A model generated the notes under the pieces. That model was not told the origin of the DNA. It saw only the letters and a program-made list of their open reading frames with translations, and ran no database searches. This document shows, piece by piece, positions 27,132-35,680 of a DNA stretch of 64,000 bases; position 1 is the first letter of the stretch, and every line of letters begins with the position of its first letter. The position numbers and the translations under genes were made by a program. The stretch comes from Moduliflexus sp964602655 (GTDB taxonomy: Bacteria > Moduliflexota > Moduliflexia > Moduliflexales > Moduliflexaceae): positions 1 through 64,000 of the forward strand of contig CAZRSF010000011.1 of the NCBI GenBank assembly GCA_964602655.1, read 5' to 3'.

Positions 27132-27252
27132 ACCACGAAACACGCGAAATACACGAAAAAGTCAGGAGTGTCAAAGCTCTGCTTTGACAGCCAAAGCAAG
27201 CTTTGGCACTCCTAAAAATATAAATTTTCGTGTATTTCGTGTGTTTCGCGGT
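27132..27252. repeat. Nested composite palindrome
   Basis: Outer arms ACCACGAAACACGCGAAATA... (27132-27159) and ...TATTTCGTGTGTTTCGCGGT (27225-27252) enclose an inner GGAGTGTCAAAGCT...AGCTTTGGCACTCC element (about 27167-27210). The whole folds into one imperfect 120-base hairpin between the two permease genes, 9 bases before the start of the downstream one. It looks like one repeat inserted into another. Confidence 0.75.
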
Positions 27253-27257
27253 CTATC

Positions 27258-28853
27258 CTAATCACGCGAAATCGCCTCTAACGGCGTAATTTTTCTGGCA
27301 ATCAGCAGCGGATAGATGACGGCCAGTATCGTCACCACGCCTAATTGAATGCCACCTGACACGAATTCCCAACCATGAATCACCGGATTGAATGTATCGC
27401 CGCCGAACAGCAAGCTGAGCAAATCGTTGCTCGTCACCGAAATCCCCATCGAAGCCAGAGCGAATGACACGATCATTCCGACGATGATGCCTGCGCCGCC
27501 GAATATGAACGCCAACATAAAGGTTTCCGACAGGAACATCATGCCGACAAACCTTTTTTGCGCTCCGACAGCCCGCATCATGCCGATTTCGGCGACCCGT
27601 TCGATTGCGGCCATACTTAACGTGTTCATGATGACGATGATCGCGACGAAAAAGATAAAGAGCACGAACACGGACAACGCGCCCTGCGTAATCGCCGCAA
27701 ATTGCGCGACTTCGCCCACCGCTTGCTTCCACGTCACTACCGTGACCTTCGCCCCGGCATCATCGAGAATTTTCTGCAAGCGCAGTTTGGCGTCTTCTAT
27801 TGTCATGCCTTGTTTCAACAGTTCCGGGTTCAATTTGACGGCAACAATGTTATACGCACCCTGATCGGTATCCACCTTGACGGCTGATCGCTGCGTTTGT
27901 TGCTGCATGGCTTCGAGATTATAGCCTTCGGTTTGCAACTCGGTTTCCTGCACGACATCGCCCTGATCGAACAGATCGTCCATCGAATCTGTTGCGAGAA
28001 TCGTCTGCTGCTGTTCGGTTAATTCGACGGTGTTATTCGCAGCGCTGATGTGGCCGAACGCTTCGCGATAGGACTCGATGTCCATGAAAGTGACTTCCTG
28101 CCAGACTTTATTCATGCTTCCGAATTCGATAATTCCTTTAATCGGCGCGCGTACGTCACTGCCGAACGAATTGGAACCGAATCCCATAACAATCAAGTCA
28201 TTCGCGGTTTTCAGTTTGCCCTGTTCATATTTACTCTTCGCATCGGCCAGGATGTCCGCATCGCTTCCTTTCAATTGCTGTTGCGCCGTTTCATCCTTCA
28301 GTAATGCGGTTTGCTCGGCGGTCATCCCTTCCGGCGCGATCCAGAAGCCGTTATTATCATATAACTTTTCTCGTATATATTCGGTGATGAGCAATCCTCG
28401 GTCGCCGTTCGACAACAATCGCCCCTCGACCGCAATGATATTATTGAGGAACGTTCGCTGATAATCCTCGAAATTCACGCCGAAAACGAACACCTCGTCG
28501 CTGTCGCCATCCGGGTTAAGAATCATCGCCATCCCGCGCGTCATGGGCGCAAAGCTTTCGATGAAATCGCGCTGTTGCTCCAGTGTCGCCTTCACATCAG
28601 GATAATCGGAGATCACTTTCAGCGAACTTTCAGCGCTGAACAACACTTCGTCTTTTTTTTCAGTCGCGGCTTTTAGTAACAGATGTCCCGTAAAACGGTT
28701 CACCATATTCTCGGCCATCCCTTCTTTTGCGCCTTCAGTCACGGCATTTCCGACGGTCATTAAAAATGCGCCGAGAAACAAAATCAGGCCGATGACCAGA
28801 CTTTTCCCGCGATGACGCCAGAGATTTCGCCATGCAATTTTCAATATCAACAT
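27258..28853 (-). CDS. FtsX/MacB-type ABC transporter permease
   Basis: A 531-residue permease, homologous in plan to the next gene: N-terminal helix (about 17-40), periplasmic domain (about 45-375), three C-terminal helices. The conserved AIERVAEIGMMRAVGAQKRF segment near 425-445 matches the coupling region of LolC/E. The mature periplasmic domain includes acidic Gln-rich stretches (QQTILATDSMDDLFDQGD). It is 12 bases downstream of the ATPase gene, so translation is likely coupled. It differs enough from the second permease to suggest a heterodimer like LolC with LolE. Confidence 0.9.
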   Translation of the reverse strand: MLILKIAWRNLWRHRGKSLVIGLILFLGAFLMTVGNAVTEGAKEGMAENMVNRFTGHLLLKAATEKKDEVLFSAESSLKVISDYPDVKATLEQQRDFIESFAPMTRGMAMILNPDGDSDEVFVFGVNFEDYQRTFLNNIIAVEGRLLSNGDRGLLITEYIREKLYDNNGFWIAPEGMTAEQTALLKDETAQQQLKGSDADILADAKSKYEQGKLKTANDLIVMGFGSNSFGSDVRAPIKGIIEFGSMNKVWQEVTFMDIESYREAFGHISAANNTVELTEQQQTILATDSMDDLFDQGDVVQETELQTEGYNLEAMQQQTQRSAVKVDTDQGAYNIVAVKLNPELLKQGMTIEDAKLRLQKILDDAGAKVTVVTWKQAVGEVAQFAAITQGALSVFVLFIFFVAIIVIMNTLSMAAIERVAEIGMMRAVGAQKRFVGMMFLSETFMLAFIFGGAGIIVGMIVSFALASMGISVTSNDLLSLLFGGDTFNPVIHGWEFVSGGIQLGVVTILAVIYPLLIARKITPLEAISRD

Positions 28854-28865
28854 TGGTTTGCCTCC

Positions 28866-29549
28866 TTAATTCGTCACAATCCGGCCATCGCGGATTTTGA
28901 CGATGCGTTTCGCGTATTTGAGCACATCGGGATCGTGTGTCGAGAAGATGAATGTGGTATTTTCAACAACGTTGAGTTCTTCCATTAATTCGAGGATTTT
29001 TTCGCCGGTTTCGGAATCCAGGTTCGCGGTCGGCTCGTCTGCTAACACGATGTCCGGCTTTGTGACAAGCGCTCTGGCGATGGCGACGCGCTGGCGCTGC
29101 CCGCCGGAGAGTTCATACGGGCGGTGTTCGATATAATCAATCAAGCCGACTTCCGTAATCAATTTTTCCGAACGTTCGCGAATTTCCTTTTTTGAGAAAT
29201 TCTGTTTCTTCATAAGAAGCAATGGAAATTCCACATTTTCCCGAACCGTCAAAACCGGAATCAGGTTAAACGTCTGGAAAATAAACCCGATCCGGTGCAA
29301 ACGAAGATCGGTAAGCTGCTTATCGGTCATTGTGGTAATTTCTTTGCCATGAATTTTCACGCTTCCGGCGGTGGCATGGTCAATACACCCGATAATATTG
29401 AGCATCGTTGTTTTTCCGCTGCCCGATGGCCCGACAATCGAAAGAAAATCGCCTTCCTCAACCGTGAAATTCACGCCTTTTAAGGCATGGACGGTCGTGC
29501 TGCCAAGCGGATAATCTTTTGAAACCTCTTGAATTTCAATGATGTTCAT
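28866..29549 (-). CDS. LolD/MacB-type ABC transporter ATPase
   Basis: A 227-residue ATPase. Walker A GPSGSGKTT at residues 40-48, Q-loop in FIFQTFNLIP, signature LSGGQRQRVAIARAL near 143-157, Walker B IVLADEPTANLD and the switch histidine in FSTHDPDVL. The length and the TFNLIPVLTVRENVEFP segment are typical of LolD and MacB-like ATPases that energise mechanotransmission. It is the first gene of a minus-strand operon: ATPase, two permeases, LolA-like protein, barrel. AAGGAGC precedes the ATG. The gene symbol lolD is not given because true Lol function is unproven. Confidence 0.93.
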   Translation of the reverse strand: MNIIEIQEVSKDYPLGSTTVHALKGVNFTVEEGDFLSIVGPSGSGKTTMLNIIGCIDHATAGSVKIHGKEITTMTDKQLTDLRLHRIGFIFQTFNLIPVLTVRENVEFPLLLMKKQNFSKKEIRERSEKLITEVGLIDYIEHRPYELSGGQRQRVAIARALVTKPDIVLADEPTANLDSETGEKILELMEELNVVENTTFIFSTHDPDVLKYAKRIVKIRDGRIVTN

Positions 29550-29977
29550 TGTTCTGCTCCTTGTCTGCTGTATGTTTCACGCTGTTGCGCCGCACATTGG
29601 CAACTCTGGTAAAAAAGACTGCCAGTGCTGATACTCGTATCAGATAACATGATGGTACATGTGTGGAATGCTGTATGAATTATGCGCATAATATTTTGCA
29701 TATCGCCAAAAAATCTGCAACTTCTCTGCCAATGCCGCATTATCGTTAACATAAGAAATGTCGAACGCTCAACAAGACTCGTTACAATATTTTCCTGCAA
29801 AATTCGAAAGCTGATTCCAATAAGTTCCGATTTCAGCGAAATTGAACAGAGGCAGACAAGAGAAGGAAAGTGCTTGACAAATTGAAGAACTACAAGAATG
29901 GCGATAAAAAAGAATTTTATGATGATCAATACAAGTGTTATGGTTCGATAAACAAGAATTTCGAGGTGGAGTGATAT
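29550..29977. promoter_or_regulatory. Divergent promoter region of the ABC operon and aspS
   Basis: A 428-base AT-rich gap between divergent genes. TTATGCGCATAA (about 29678-29689) is a 12-base palindrome that could be an operator. TTGACA at 29874-29879 on the plus strand is a possible -35 for aspS, but no good -10 lies at 16-18 bases. No gene is seen in the gap. Confidence 0.4.
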
Positions 29978-31762
29978 ATGGAAAACACGACGATGCATAG
30001 ATACAGAACGCATACGTGCGGGGAATTACGCGCTGAGCATGTGGGGCAGCAAGTCCGATTATCAGGCTGGATTCACAGTGTCCGCGATCACGGCGGGATT
30101 ATTTTTCTTGATTTGCGCGATCATTACGGTCTGACGCAAATCGTGATCAACCCGCATCGAGAATTTTATCGGTCGCTCGAACATTGGCGTGTTGAAGCCG
30201 TGATGCGCTTTACGGGCGAAGTCGTTGCGAGAGCGCCGGAAACCGTCAACGCGAAATTAGCGACCGGCGCGATTGAAGTGGTCGCGAACGACATGGAAGT
30301 GCTTGGCGAAGCGGACACGCTGCCGTTCCAGATTGCCAAAGACGACAACGCTTCGGAAGCAATGCGGCTGAAATATCGCTTTTTAGATTTGCGGCGGGAA
30401 CGGCTGCACCAGAATTTATTGCTCCGTTCCAGAGTCATCGCCTCGCTGCGCCGCCGCATGACCGCGCTCGGCTTCAACGAGTATCAAACGCCGATTTTGA
30501 CGAGCAGTTCGCCGGAAGGCGCGCGCGATTTCCTCGTGCCGAGTCGCCTGCATCCGGGACAATTCTACGCGCTGCCGCAAGCCCCTCAGCAGTTCAAACA
30601 ATTGATGATGGTGGCGGGGTTCGACCGCTACTTCCAGATCGCGCCCTGTTTCCGCGATGAAGACGCCCGCGCTGACCGCTCGCCCGGCGAATTTTATCAG
30701 CTTGACATGGAAATGAGTTTCGTCACGCAGGAAGATATTTTTGCGGTGGTCGAAGATGTGTTGAGCGGCATTTTTCAGGAATTCAGCGCGAAAACTATGA
30801 CGCCCGCGCCATTTCAGCGCATTCCATATCGCGAATCCATGCGGCGTTTTGGCACAGACAAACCCGATTTGCGCAATCCGTTGGAAATGATTGACGTGAC
30901 TGATGTTTTCCGCGAGACGCAATTTAACGCCTTTGCCAGCGTCATCAAAGACGGCGGCGTCATCCGCGCTATCTCGGTCAAGGGGATTGCCGGTCAATCC
31001 CGCAAATTTTTCGACGACATGATCGCTTTCAGTCAATCCATTGGCTCAAAAGGGTTGGGCTACATCGTTTGGAGCGACGGCAAAGAGAAAAGCCCGATAG
31101 TCAAATTTTTATCGCGGACGGAATTGGACGCGCTCAAAGCTGCCGGAAAAATCGAGGATGGCGACGTAATGTTTTTTCTGGCAGATCAAGAAAAAACGGT
31201 CTGCGATATCGGCGGGAAAGTGCGCACGGAATTAGGCAAGCGGCTCGGTTTGATTGATGAAAACGTCTTTCATTTCTGCTGGATTGTGGATTTCCCGATG
31301 TTCGAATTCAACGAAACCAGCGGCAAAATCGAATTCAGCCATAACCCGTTTTCCATGCCGCAAGGCGGAATGCAGGCATTGAACGAAAAAGACCCGCTCG
31401 ACATTTTAGCGTATCAATACGACATCGTTTGTAACGGCATCGAGCTTTCCAGCGGCGCAATCCGCAACCATGACCCGAAAATCATGTATAAAGCATTCGA
31501 AATTGCGGGGTATGCGCCAGAATATGTGGACGAGAAATTCGGCGGCATGATTCGGGCATTCAAGCTTGGAGCGCCGCCGCACGGCGGGATTGCGCCGGGC
31601 GTGGATCGCATCGTCATGATGCTGGCAGGCGAAGCGAACTTGCGGGAAATTATCATGTTCCCATTCAATCAGCAGGCGCAAGACCTGATGATGAACGCGC
31701 CGTCGGAAGTGACGCCGGAACAACTGCGCGAATTGCATATCCGCGTATTACCGCCCCGGTAA
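29978..31762 (+). CDS. aspS: Aspartyl-tRNA synthetase
   Basis: A 594-residue class II synthetase of bacterial type. The N-terminal OB anticodon-binding domain (about 1-115) is followed by the catalytic domain with the bacterial GAD insertion (about 290-415). Motif 2 is FRDEDARADRSPGEFYQLD near 225-243, with GEFYQLD replacing the more common PEFTQID. Motif 3 is GVDRIVMMLAGEANLREIIMFP near 540-560. It charges tRNA-Asp; whether it also charges tRNA-Asn cannot be decided without knowing if gatCAB and asnS are present elsewhere. GAGGTGGAG precedes ATG 29978; a second ATG lies five codons downstream. Confidence 0.96.
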   Translation: MENTTMHRYRTHTCGELRAEHVGQQVRLSGWIHSVRDHGGIIFLDLRDHYGLTQIVINPHREFYRSLEHWRVEAVMRFTGEVVARAPETVNAKLATGAIEVVANDMEVLGEADTLPFQIAKDDNASEAMRLKYRFLDLRRERLHQNLLLRSRVIASLRRRMTALGFNEYQTPILTSSSPEGARDFLVPSRLHPGQFYALPQAPQQFKQLMMVAGFDRYFQIAPCFRDEDARADRSPGEFYQLDMEMSFVTQEDIFAVVEDVLSGIFQEFSAKTMTPAPFQRIPYRESMRRFGTDKPDLRNPLEMIDVTDVFRETQFNAFASVIKDGGVIRAISVKGIAGQSRKFFDDMIAFSQSIGSKGLGYIVWSDGKEKSPIVKFLSRTELDALKAAGKIEDGDVMFFLADQEKTVCDIGGKVRTELGKRLGLIDENVFHFCWIVDFPMFEFNETSGKIEFSHNPFSMPQGGMQALNEKDPLDILAYQYDIVCNGIELSSGAIRNHDPKIMYKAFEIAGYAPEYVDEKFGGMIRAFKLGAPPHGGIAPGVDRIVMMLAGEANLREIIMFPFNQQAQDLMMNAPSEVTPEQLRELHIRVLPPR

Positions 31763-31801
31763 TGAAATAGCGCATTATTCATTGCTGTTGATCTTGTAAC
31801 A

Positions 31802-31849
31802 GGAGCGCACAAGTGAAGGTTTTGTCCGAAAGCTTCGCCTGTGCGCTCC
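31802..31849. repeat. GGAGCGCAC...GTGCGCTCC inverted repeat
   Basis: Perfect 9-base ends (31802-31810 and 31841-31849) enclose a segment with inner complements. It is related in plan to 16523-16571 and 27166-27212 and sits 40 bases after aspS, directly abutting a gene relic. Confidence 0.65.
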
Positions 31850-31850
31850 C

Positions 31851-31988
31851 GTCAGGATTGCCGAGGTTGCGCAAGGCGGCATTGGCCAATACGATTTTTT
31901 GCCAGACCATCCCCAAAAACAGCGTATCGATCCCGCGCAATTCCTTAATTTCTGGGAGTCCACGCGGGAATGCCGCCGTAGAAAAATA
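31851..31988 (-). pseudogene. Possible gene remnant, unidentified
   Basis: One minus-strand frame reads as continuous, natural-looking protein for about 45 codons (including GLPEIKELRGIDTLFLGM and VLANAALRNLGNPDG), with codon use like real genes here, but has no start and ends at the inverted repeat. I do not recognise the family. It could be the 3' piece of a gene cut by the repeat. Chance cannot be excluded at this length. Confidence 0.35.
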
Positions 31989-32014
31989 GAATCATTTCCT
32001 GCCTGAATTTTTCC

Positions 32015-32044
32015 TTGACATATCTCCTTCATTTTAAGTATAGC
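32015..32044 (+). promoter_or_regulatory. Sigma-70-like promoter of the sugar ABC operon
   Basis: Consensus TTGACA at 32015-32020, then 18 bases, then TATAGC at 32039-32044, 66 bases before the binding-protein ATG. The spacing is within the usual 16-18 range. Confidence 0.55.
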
Positions 32045-32109
32045 ATTTCATGTTGTGATTTTTTCATCTCTCTATCGGCAGTGAATCTTTAACTTTAGGA
32101 GGATTTCGT

Positions 32110-33348
32110 ATGAAAAGATTTATCGGAGTTGTTCTTGGGATCGTTATCGCCGGATCAATGTTCATGCAAAGCGCACAGGCGCAGATCACGTTAATGCAGA
32201 ATAAGCCTGAGATTGACGCTCAATTAAAAGAATATGCTGCAACGTGGGAAAAAGCGAGCGGCATCAAGGCCACCATCAAATCATGCGGCGGCGGCGCGTG
32301 CGATTTGGGACAACAATTGCGAGCCGATTATTCCGCAGGCGATATGCCCGACATTTTCGTCATCGCCGGCCTTGAGGATTATAAAGAATGGGCGAACATT
32401 ATTCTGGATCAATCGGCTGAAAAATGGACTGCCGAAACAGGCGTCGCGTTCAATGTTGACGGCAAAATATTCGGATTCCCTGTCGCGATTGAAGGCTGGG
32501 GCATGGCGTATAACGCCGATATGCTCAAAAAAGCCGGGATCGATCCTGCCACGCTCGTCAATCTCGCTGGCTACAAAGCCGCCTTCGAAAAGCTCGACAG
32601 CATGAAAGCCGATTTAGGCATCAACTCCGTCGTTTCGATGGCCGCTTCTTCTGAAATGAAGTGGGTGACAGCGCATCATAATTTCAACTCGCTGCTGTCG
32701 AATGGCTTGCCGTATGGCGATTTGTCCGTTGTCAACAGCATGTTGGCCGGGACGGTGGATGAAAAACGCCTCGCAGAATATGCGGAATGGGTGGATTTAC
32801 TTTTCAAGTATTCTGATAAAGCCGTGTTGACCACTGGCAATTATGACACGCAAGTCGGCGCATTCGCTACGCAAAAAGCCGTGTTCCTGCATCAGGGCAA
32901 CTGGACAGACCCGAATATCAAAGCCGCGAATGCGACGTTCGAAATGGCATTTGCTCCGCATGGTTCGATGGAACAGGCGACCGACGGCATTTTTGTGGCC
33001 GCGCCGTCCTATTATGTGATCAACAGCGAATCCAAAAACATTGACGCCGCAAAACAATTCCTGAATGACTTAGTGTTCACGGAAGCTGGCAATGACTATA
33101 TCGTCAATAAAGCCGGCATGATTCCCGCCTTCAAAAACATTGCGCTGCAACCGAGTGGCGCGCTGTCCAAATCAGTGCAGGCGTATGCTGCGGCTGGTAA
33201 AGTCTATTCCTGGAGTCAGTATTATTTCTCAACCGATTTCCGCGATCAGACCCTCGGCCCGATTTACAATCAATTAGCAAACGGCCAGATTGACAAAGCC
33301 AAATTCATCGAATTGATGAAAGCCGCGATTGCAAGCCTGAAGAAGTAA
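32110..33348 (+). CDS. Sugar ABC transporter substrate-binding protein
   Basis: A 412-residue family 1 extracellular solute-binding protein. Residues 1-24 are a signal peptide (ending QSAQA). The body has the MalE-like pattern ADYSAGDMPDIFVIAG near 74-89, GFPVAIEGWGMAYNADMLKKAGI near 118-140 and the VFLHQGNW segment near 258. The perfect AGGAGG sits before the ATG. It is followed by a hairpin terminator and then two permease genes, a layout in which partial termination gives excess binding protein. Ligand unknown; probably a mono- or oligosaccharide. The heparinase-like lyase in this window lies far away and need not be related. Confidence 0.93.
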   Translation: MKRFIGVVLGIVIAGSMFMQSAQAQITLMQNKPEIDAQLKEYAATWEKASGIKATIKSCGGGACDLGQQLRADYSAGDMPDIFVIAGLEDYKEWANIILDQSAEKWTAETGVAFNVDGKIFGFPVAIEGWGMAYNADMLKKAGIDPATLVNLAGYKAAFEKLDSMKADLGINSVVSMAASSEMKWVTAHHNFNSLLSNGLPYGDLSVVNSMLAGTVDEKRLAEYAEWVDLLFKYSDKAVLTTGNYDTQVGAFATQKAVFLHQGNWTDPNIKAANATFEMAFAPHGSMEQATDGIFVAAPSYYVINSESKNIDAAKQFLNDLVFTEAGNDYIVNKAGMIPAFKNIALQPSGALSKSVQAYAAAGKVYSWSQYYFSTDFRDQTLGPIYNQLANGQIDKAKFIELMKAAIASLKK

Positions 33349-33360
33349 CTCGCATATTAG

Positions 33361-33391
33361 AAAAGGGCAGTCATTATGACTGCCCTTTTTT
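33361..33391 (+). terminator. Intercistronic (partial) terminator
   Basis: AAAAGGGCAGTCA and TGACTGCCCTTTTTT form a 13-base stem with a tiny loop and a T-run, 13 bases after the binding-protein stop and 40 bases before the permease gene. Its position suggests attenuation inside the operon. Confidence 0.85.
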
Positions 33392-33430
33392 CATCATTCA
33401 GCATCGCTTTGAGACATTGAGGAGAGGTGT

Positions 33431-34351
33431 ATGGAAAACAAATTGCAAAACCGCTTGATTTTCTGGCTCTTCCTTGTTCCGGTGCTCTTTGCGTTCGCGA
33501 TGGTCATTGTGATCCCCTTCTTCTTAGGGATTTATTATTCGGTGACTGATTGGAGCGCATCCGCCAGAACCGGCGCCGGACTGACGTTCATCGGCTTCGA
33601 AAATTTTACGGAAAGCCTCAAAGACCCCGGATTCATCTACTCATTCGGCCTCACGTTTATCTATACTGTGGTCAATATGTTTATCATCAATGTCGTCGCG
33701 TTTTTTCTCGCCTTGATGGTCACGAGTGAGATCAAAATGCGGAATGTCTATCGCGTCGGCTTTTTCATTCCGAACCTGATCGGCGGCTTGATTCTCGGCT
33801 ATATCTGGCAATTCATTTTCAACAACGCGCTCCCCGGCCTGGCGACGGTTTCCGACGCCTTTGCGTTTCTGGCAAAACCGGAAAATCTCGTGTTAGGGCA
33901 GCGCTGGAGCGCGGTGATGGCGATTGTTGTCGCTGGGACGTGGCAGTATGCGGGCTATATCATGATGATCTACGTCGCCGCGCTTGAAGGCGTTCCTGCC
34001 GAACTGCACGAAGCCGCCTCGATTGATGGCGCGAATGCCTGGGAAAAGATGCGGCACATCACGATCCCGATGGTGGCGCAAGCCTTCACCATCACGATGT
34101 TCCTGACGCTGCTGAATTCCTTTAAGCAATTCGACGTGAACTTCTCGTTGACCGCTGGCGGGCCATCCACGATCTTTATGGGAAAACCGATTTATGGCAC
34201 TGAGTTGTTAGCCTTGAATATCTACAATTCCGCATTCGTTGGCAACAAGCTTGCGATGGGACAGGCGCGAGCGGTAATCTTCTTTCTCGTGTTGGTGAGC
34301 ATTGCCTTAGTGCAGGTGTACATCAATAAAAAGAAAGAGATTGAAATGTAA
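33431..34351 (+). CDS. Sugar ABC transporter permease (MalF type)
   Basis: A 306-residue inner-membrane permease with six hydrophobic segments, the first at about 11-33. The EAA loop that docks the ATPase is HEAASIDGANAWEKMRHITIP near 196-216. GAGAGG precedes the ATG at 33431. The stop overlaps the start of the next permease by one base (TAATG). It works with the binding protein upstream and the second permease. No ATPase gene is near, so a shared MsmX/UgpC-type ATPase must be encoded elsewhere. Confidence 0.94.
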   Translation: MENKLQNRLIFWLFLVPVLFAFAMVIVIPFFLGIYYSVTDWSASARTGAGLTFIGFENFTESLKDPGFIYSFGLTFIYTVVNMFIINVVAFFLALMVTSEIKMRNVYRVGFFIPNLIGGLILGYIWQFIFNNALPGLATVSDAFAFLAKPENLVLGQRWSAVMAIVVAGTWQYAGYIMMIYVAALEGVPAELHEAASIDGANAWEKMRHITIPMVAQAFTITMFLTLLNSFKQFDVNFSLTAGGPSTIFMGKPIYGTELLALNIYNSAFVGNKLAMGQARAVIFFLVLVSIALVQVYINKKKEIEM

Positions 34352-35205
34352 TGAAACAGTCGAAACATTTCTATATTCTGGAGATCATCACGTTCATCTT
34401 GTTCGTGCTGTATCTGTTTCCGTTTTTCATTGTGATTGTCAACTCTGCCAAAACCGCCTTTGATATTACGCAGTCTCCCATGTCGTTTCCGACGGATTGG
34501 AGCGTGATTTTGAAAAATATGCAGACGATCTGGACGAGTGACAATATCCGCTATCCGAGTTCGTTCCTCTCCTCCATCATCATCACCTTCTTCTCCTTGC
34601 TGACGCTGAATCTCTTTTCGTCGCAAGCGGCGTGGGTGCTGGTTCGCACAAAAACAAAGACCTCGCAAATCATTTTCTTTATGTTTGTGGCGTCAATGGT
34701 GATTCCGTTTCAAATCGTGATGTTCCCCCTCCTCTCCTGGTATCGCACAGTCTTTGATTTTACAGGCATCCGCTTACTGCGCACCTACCCGGGAATGATT
34801 CTGTCGTATATCGGTTTTGGTCTGTCGCTCTCGATTTTTATGTTTCACGGGTTTATCAAATCCATTCCGTTTGAATTGGAAGAAGCGGCCACGATTGACG
34901 GGTGTAATAAATTTCAAATTTTTTACACCATTATTTCGCCGCTCCTCAGGCCGATTCACGCGACCGTGCTCGTCTTGAACGGCATCTGGATTTGGAACGA
35001 TTTCCTGCTCCCGCTACTGATTTTAGGGAAAGGCAACAAAGTGCAGACGATTCCATTAGCGGTTGCCACGTTTGCCGGGGCGTTCGTCAAACAATGGGAT
35101 TTGATTTTGACCGCGATTTTGATGTCGCTGATTCCGGTGATCGTCTTTTTCCTGATTGCTCAGAAACACATCATCAAAGGGATGGTAGCTGGTTCGATTA
35201 AATAG
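34351..35205 (+). CDS. Sugar ABC transporter permease (MalG type)
   Basis: A 284-residue permease, partner of the preceding protein. Six membrane segments; the EAA loop is LEEAATIDGCNKFQIFYTII near 174-193, with the Pro-Leu that follows. The C-terminus HIIKGMVAGSIK is the standard MalG-type ending. Starts one base inside the upstream stop. A bidirectional terminator follows its stop. Confidence 0.94.
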   Translation: MKQSKHFYILEIITFILFVLYLFPFFIVIVNSAKTAFDITQSPMSFPTDWSVILKNMQTIWTSDNIRYPSSFLSSIIITFFSLLTLNLFSSQAAWVLVRTKTKTSQIIFFMFVASMVIPFQIVMFPLLSWYRTVFDFTGIRLLRTYPGMILSYIGFGLSLSIFMFHGFIKSIPFELEEAATIDGCNKFQIFYTIISPLLRPIHATVLVLNGIWIWNDFLLPLLILGKGNKVQTIPLAVATFAGAFVKQWDLILTAILMSLIPVIVFFLIAQKHIIKGMVAGSIK

Positions 35206-35218
35206 CTGGCCTGTCAAT

Positions 35219-35254
35219 AAAAAAACGCAACGGCGGAAACCGTTGCGTTTTTTT
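35219..35254. terminator. Bidirectional intrinsic terminator
   Basis: A-run, stem ACGCAACGG/CCGTTGCGT with loop CGGAAA, then seven T. Paired arms 35219-35233 and 35240-35254. It lies between convergent genes and can end transcripts from both sides. Confidence 0.92.
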
Positions 35255-35275
35255 GTGTCTGATGCCATGCAACGC

Positions 35276-35575
35276 CTATTCGAACAATGCATCTCCGCTT
35301 TTGAATCCAAAGCCCGGATGACTGTCGAATCTCACCACGCCCACCGGAATTTTACCGTTAATGGCTCGATTCACCGCAGCGACGCCATTATTGCCGAATC
35401 CCGCGCATAACTCAATCACCTCAATACCCTGTTCAACAAGCGTCTTCGCAACCATCTCGGCTTCTTGATAATTTTTGACGCCAACAATGGTCAGTTCTGC
35501 AACCGGAGTCGCAATCACAGCGCGATGTTTCTGATGATCCGTTTCTGGCGCAATAAACATAAATGCTGCTTTCAT
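35276..35575 (-). CDS. DUF6506 family small protein
   Basis: A 99-residue protein that matches the DUF6506 pattern throughout: KAAFMFIAPETDHQKHRAVI, TPVAELTIVGVKNYQEAEMV, EVIELCAGFGNN and PVGVVRFDSHPGFGFKSGDALFE. It is a small cytoplasmic alpha/beta protein of unknown function. GAGAGG precedes the ATG. It is convergent with the sugar importer and 105 bases downstream of an AraC-type regulator on the same strand. Confidence 0.8.
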   Translation of the reverse strand: MKAAFMFIAPETDHQKHRAVIATPVAELTIVGVKNYQEAEMVAKTLVEQGIEVIELCAGFGNNGVAAVNRAINGKIPVGVVRFDSHPGFGFKSGDALFE

Positions 35576-35680
35576 AACAATGACCTCTCATAAAAAGACG
35601 CGATGCCTTGCCACACGCAACGCACTCGTCAAATATCGTGTATAAAAATCGAGTTTATCAAAACAGGCTGTCAATTCTTT

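Noticed and set aside
23016..29549. Macrolide efflux MacAB-TolC system
   Set aside because: The permeases are separate from the ATPase and there is no MacA-type membrane-fusion protein. The LolA-like protein points to Lol-type transport.
29874..29902. Sigma-70 promoter of aspS
   Set aside because: TTGACA is present, but the sequence at 16-18 bases is AATGGC-like and does not resemble a -10 box.
29546..30013. A 155-codon minus-strand frame in the gap between the ABC operon and aspS
   Set aside because: Runs of Phe/Ile/Cys/His without a motif in AT-rich promoter DNA; no ribosome-binding site and it overlaps the aspS start.
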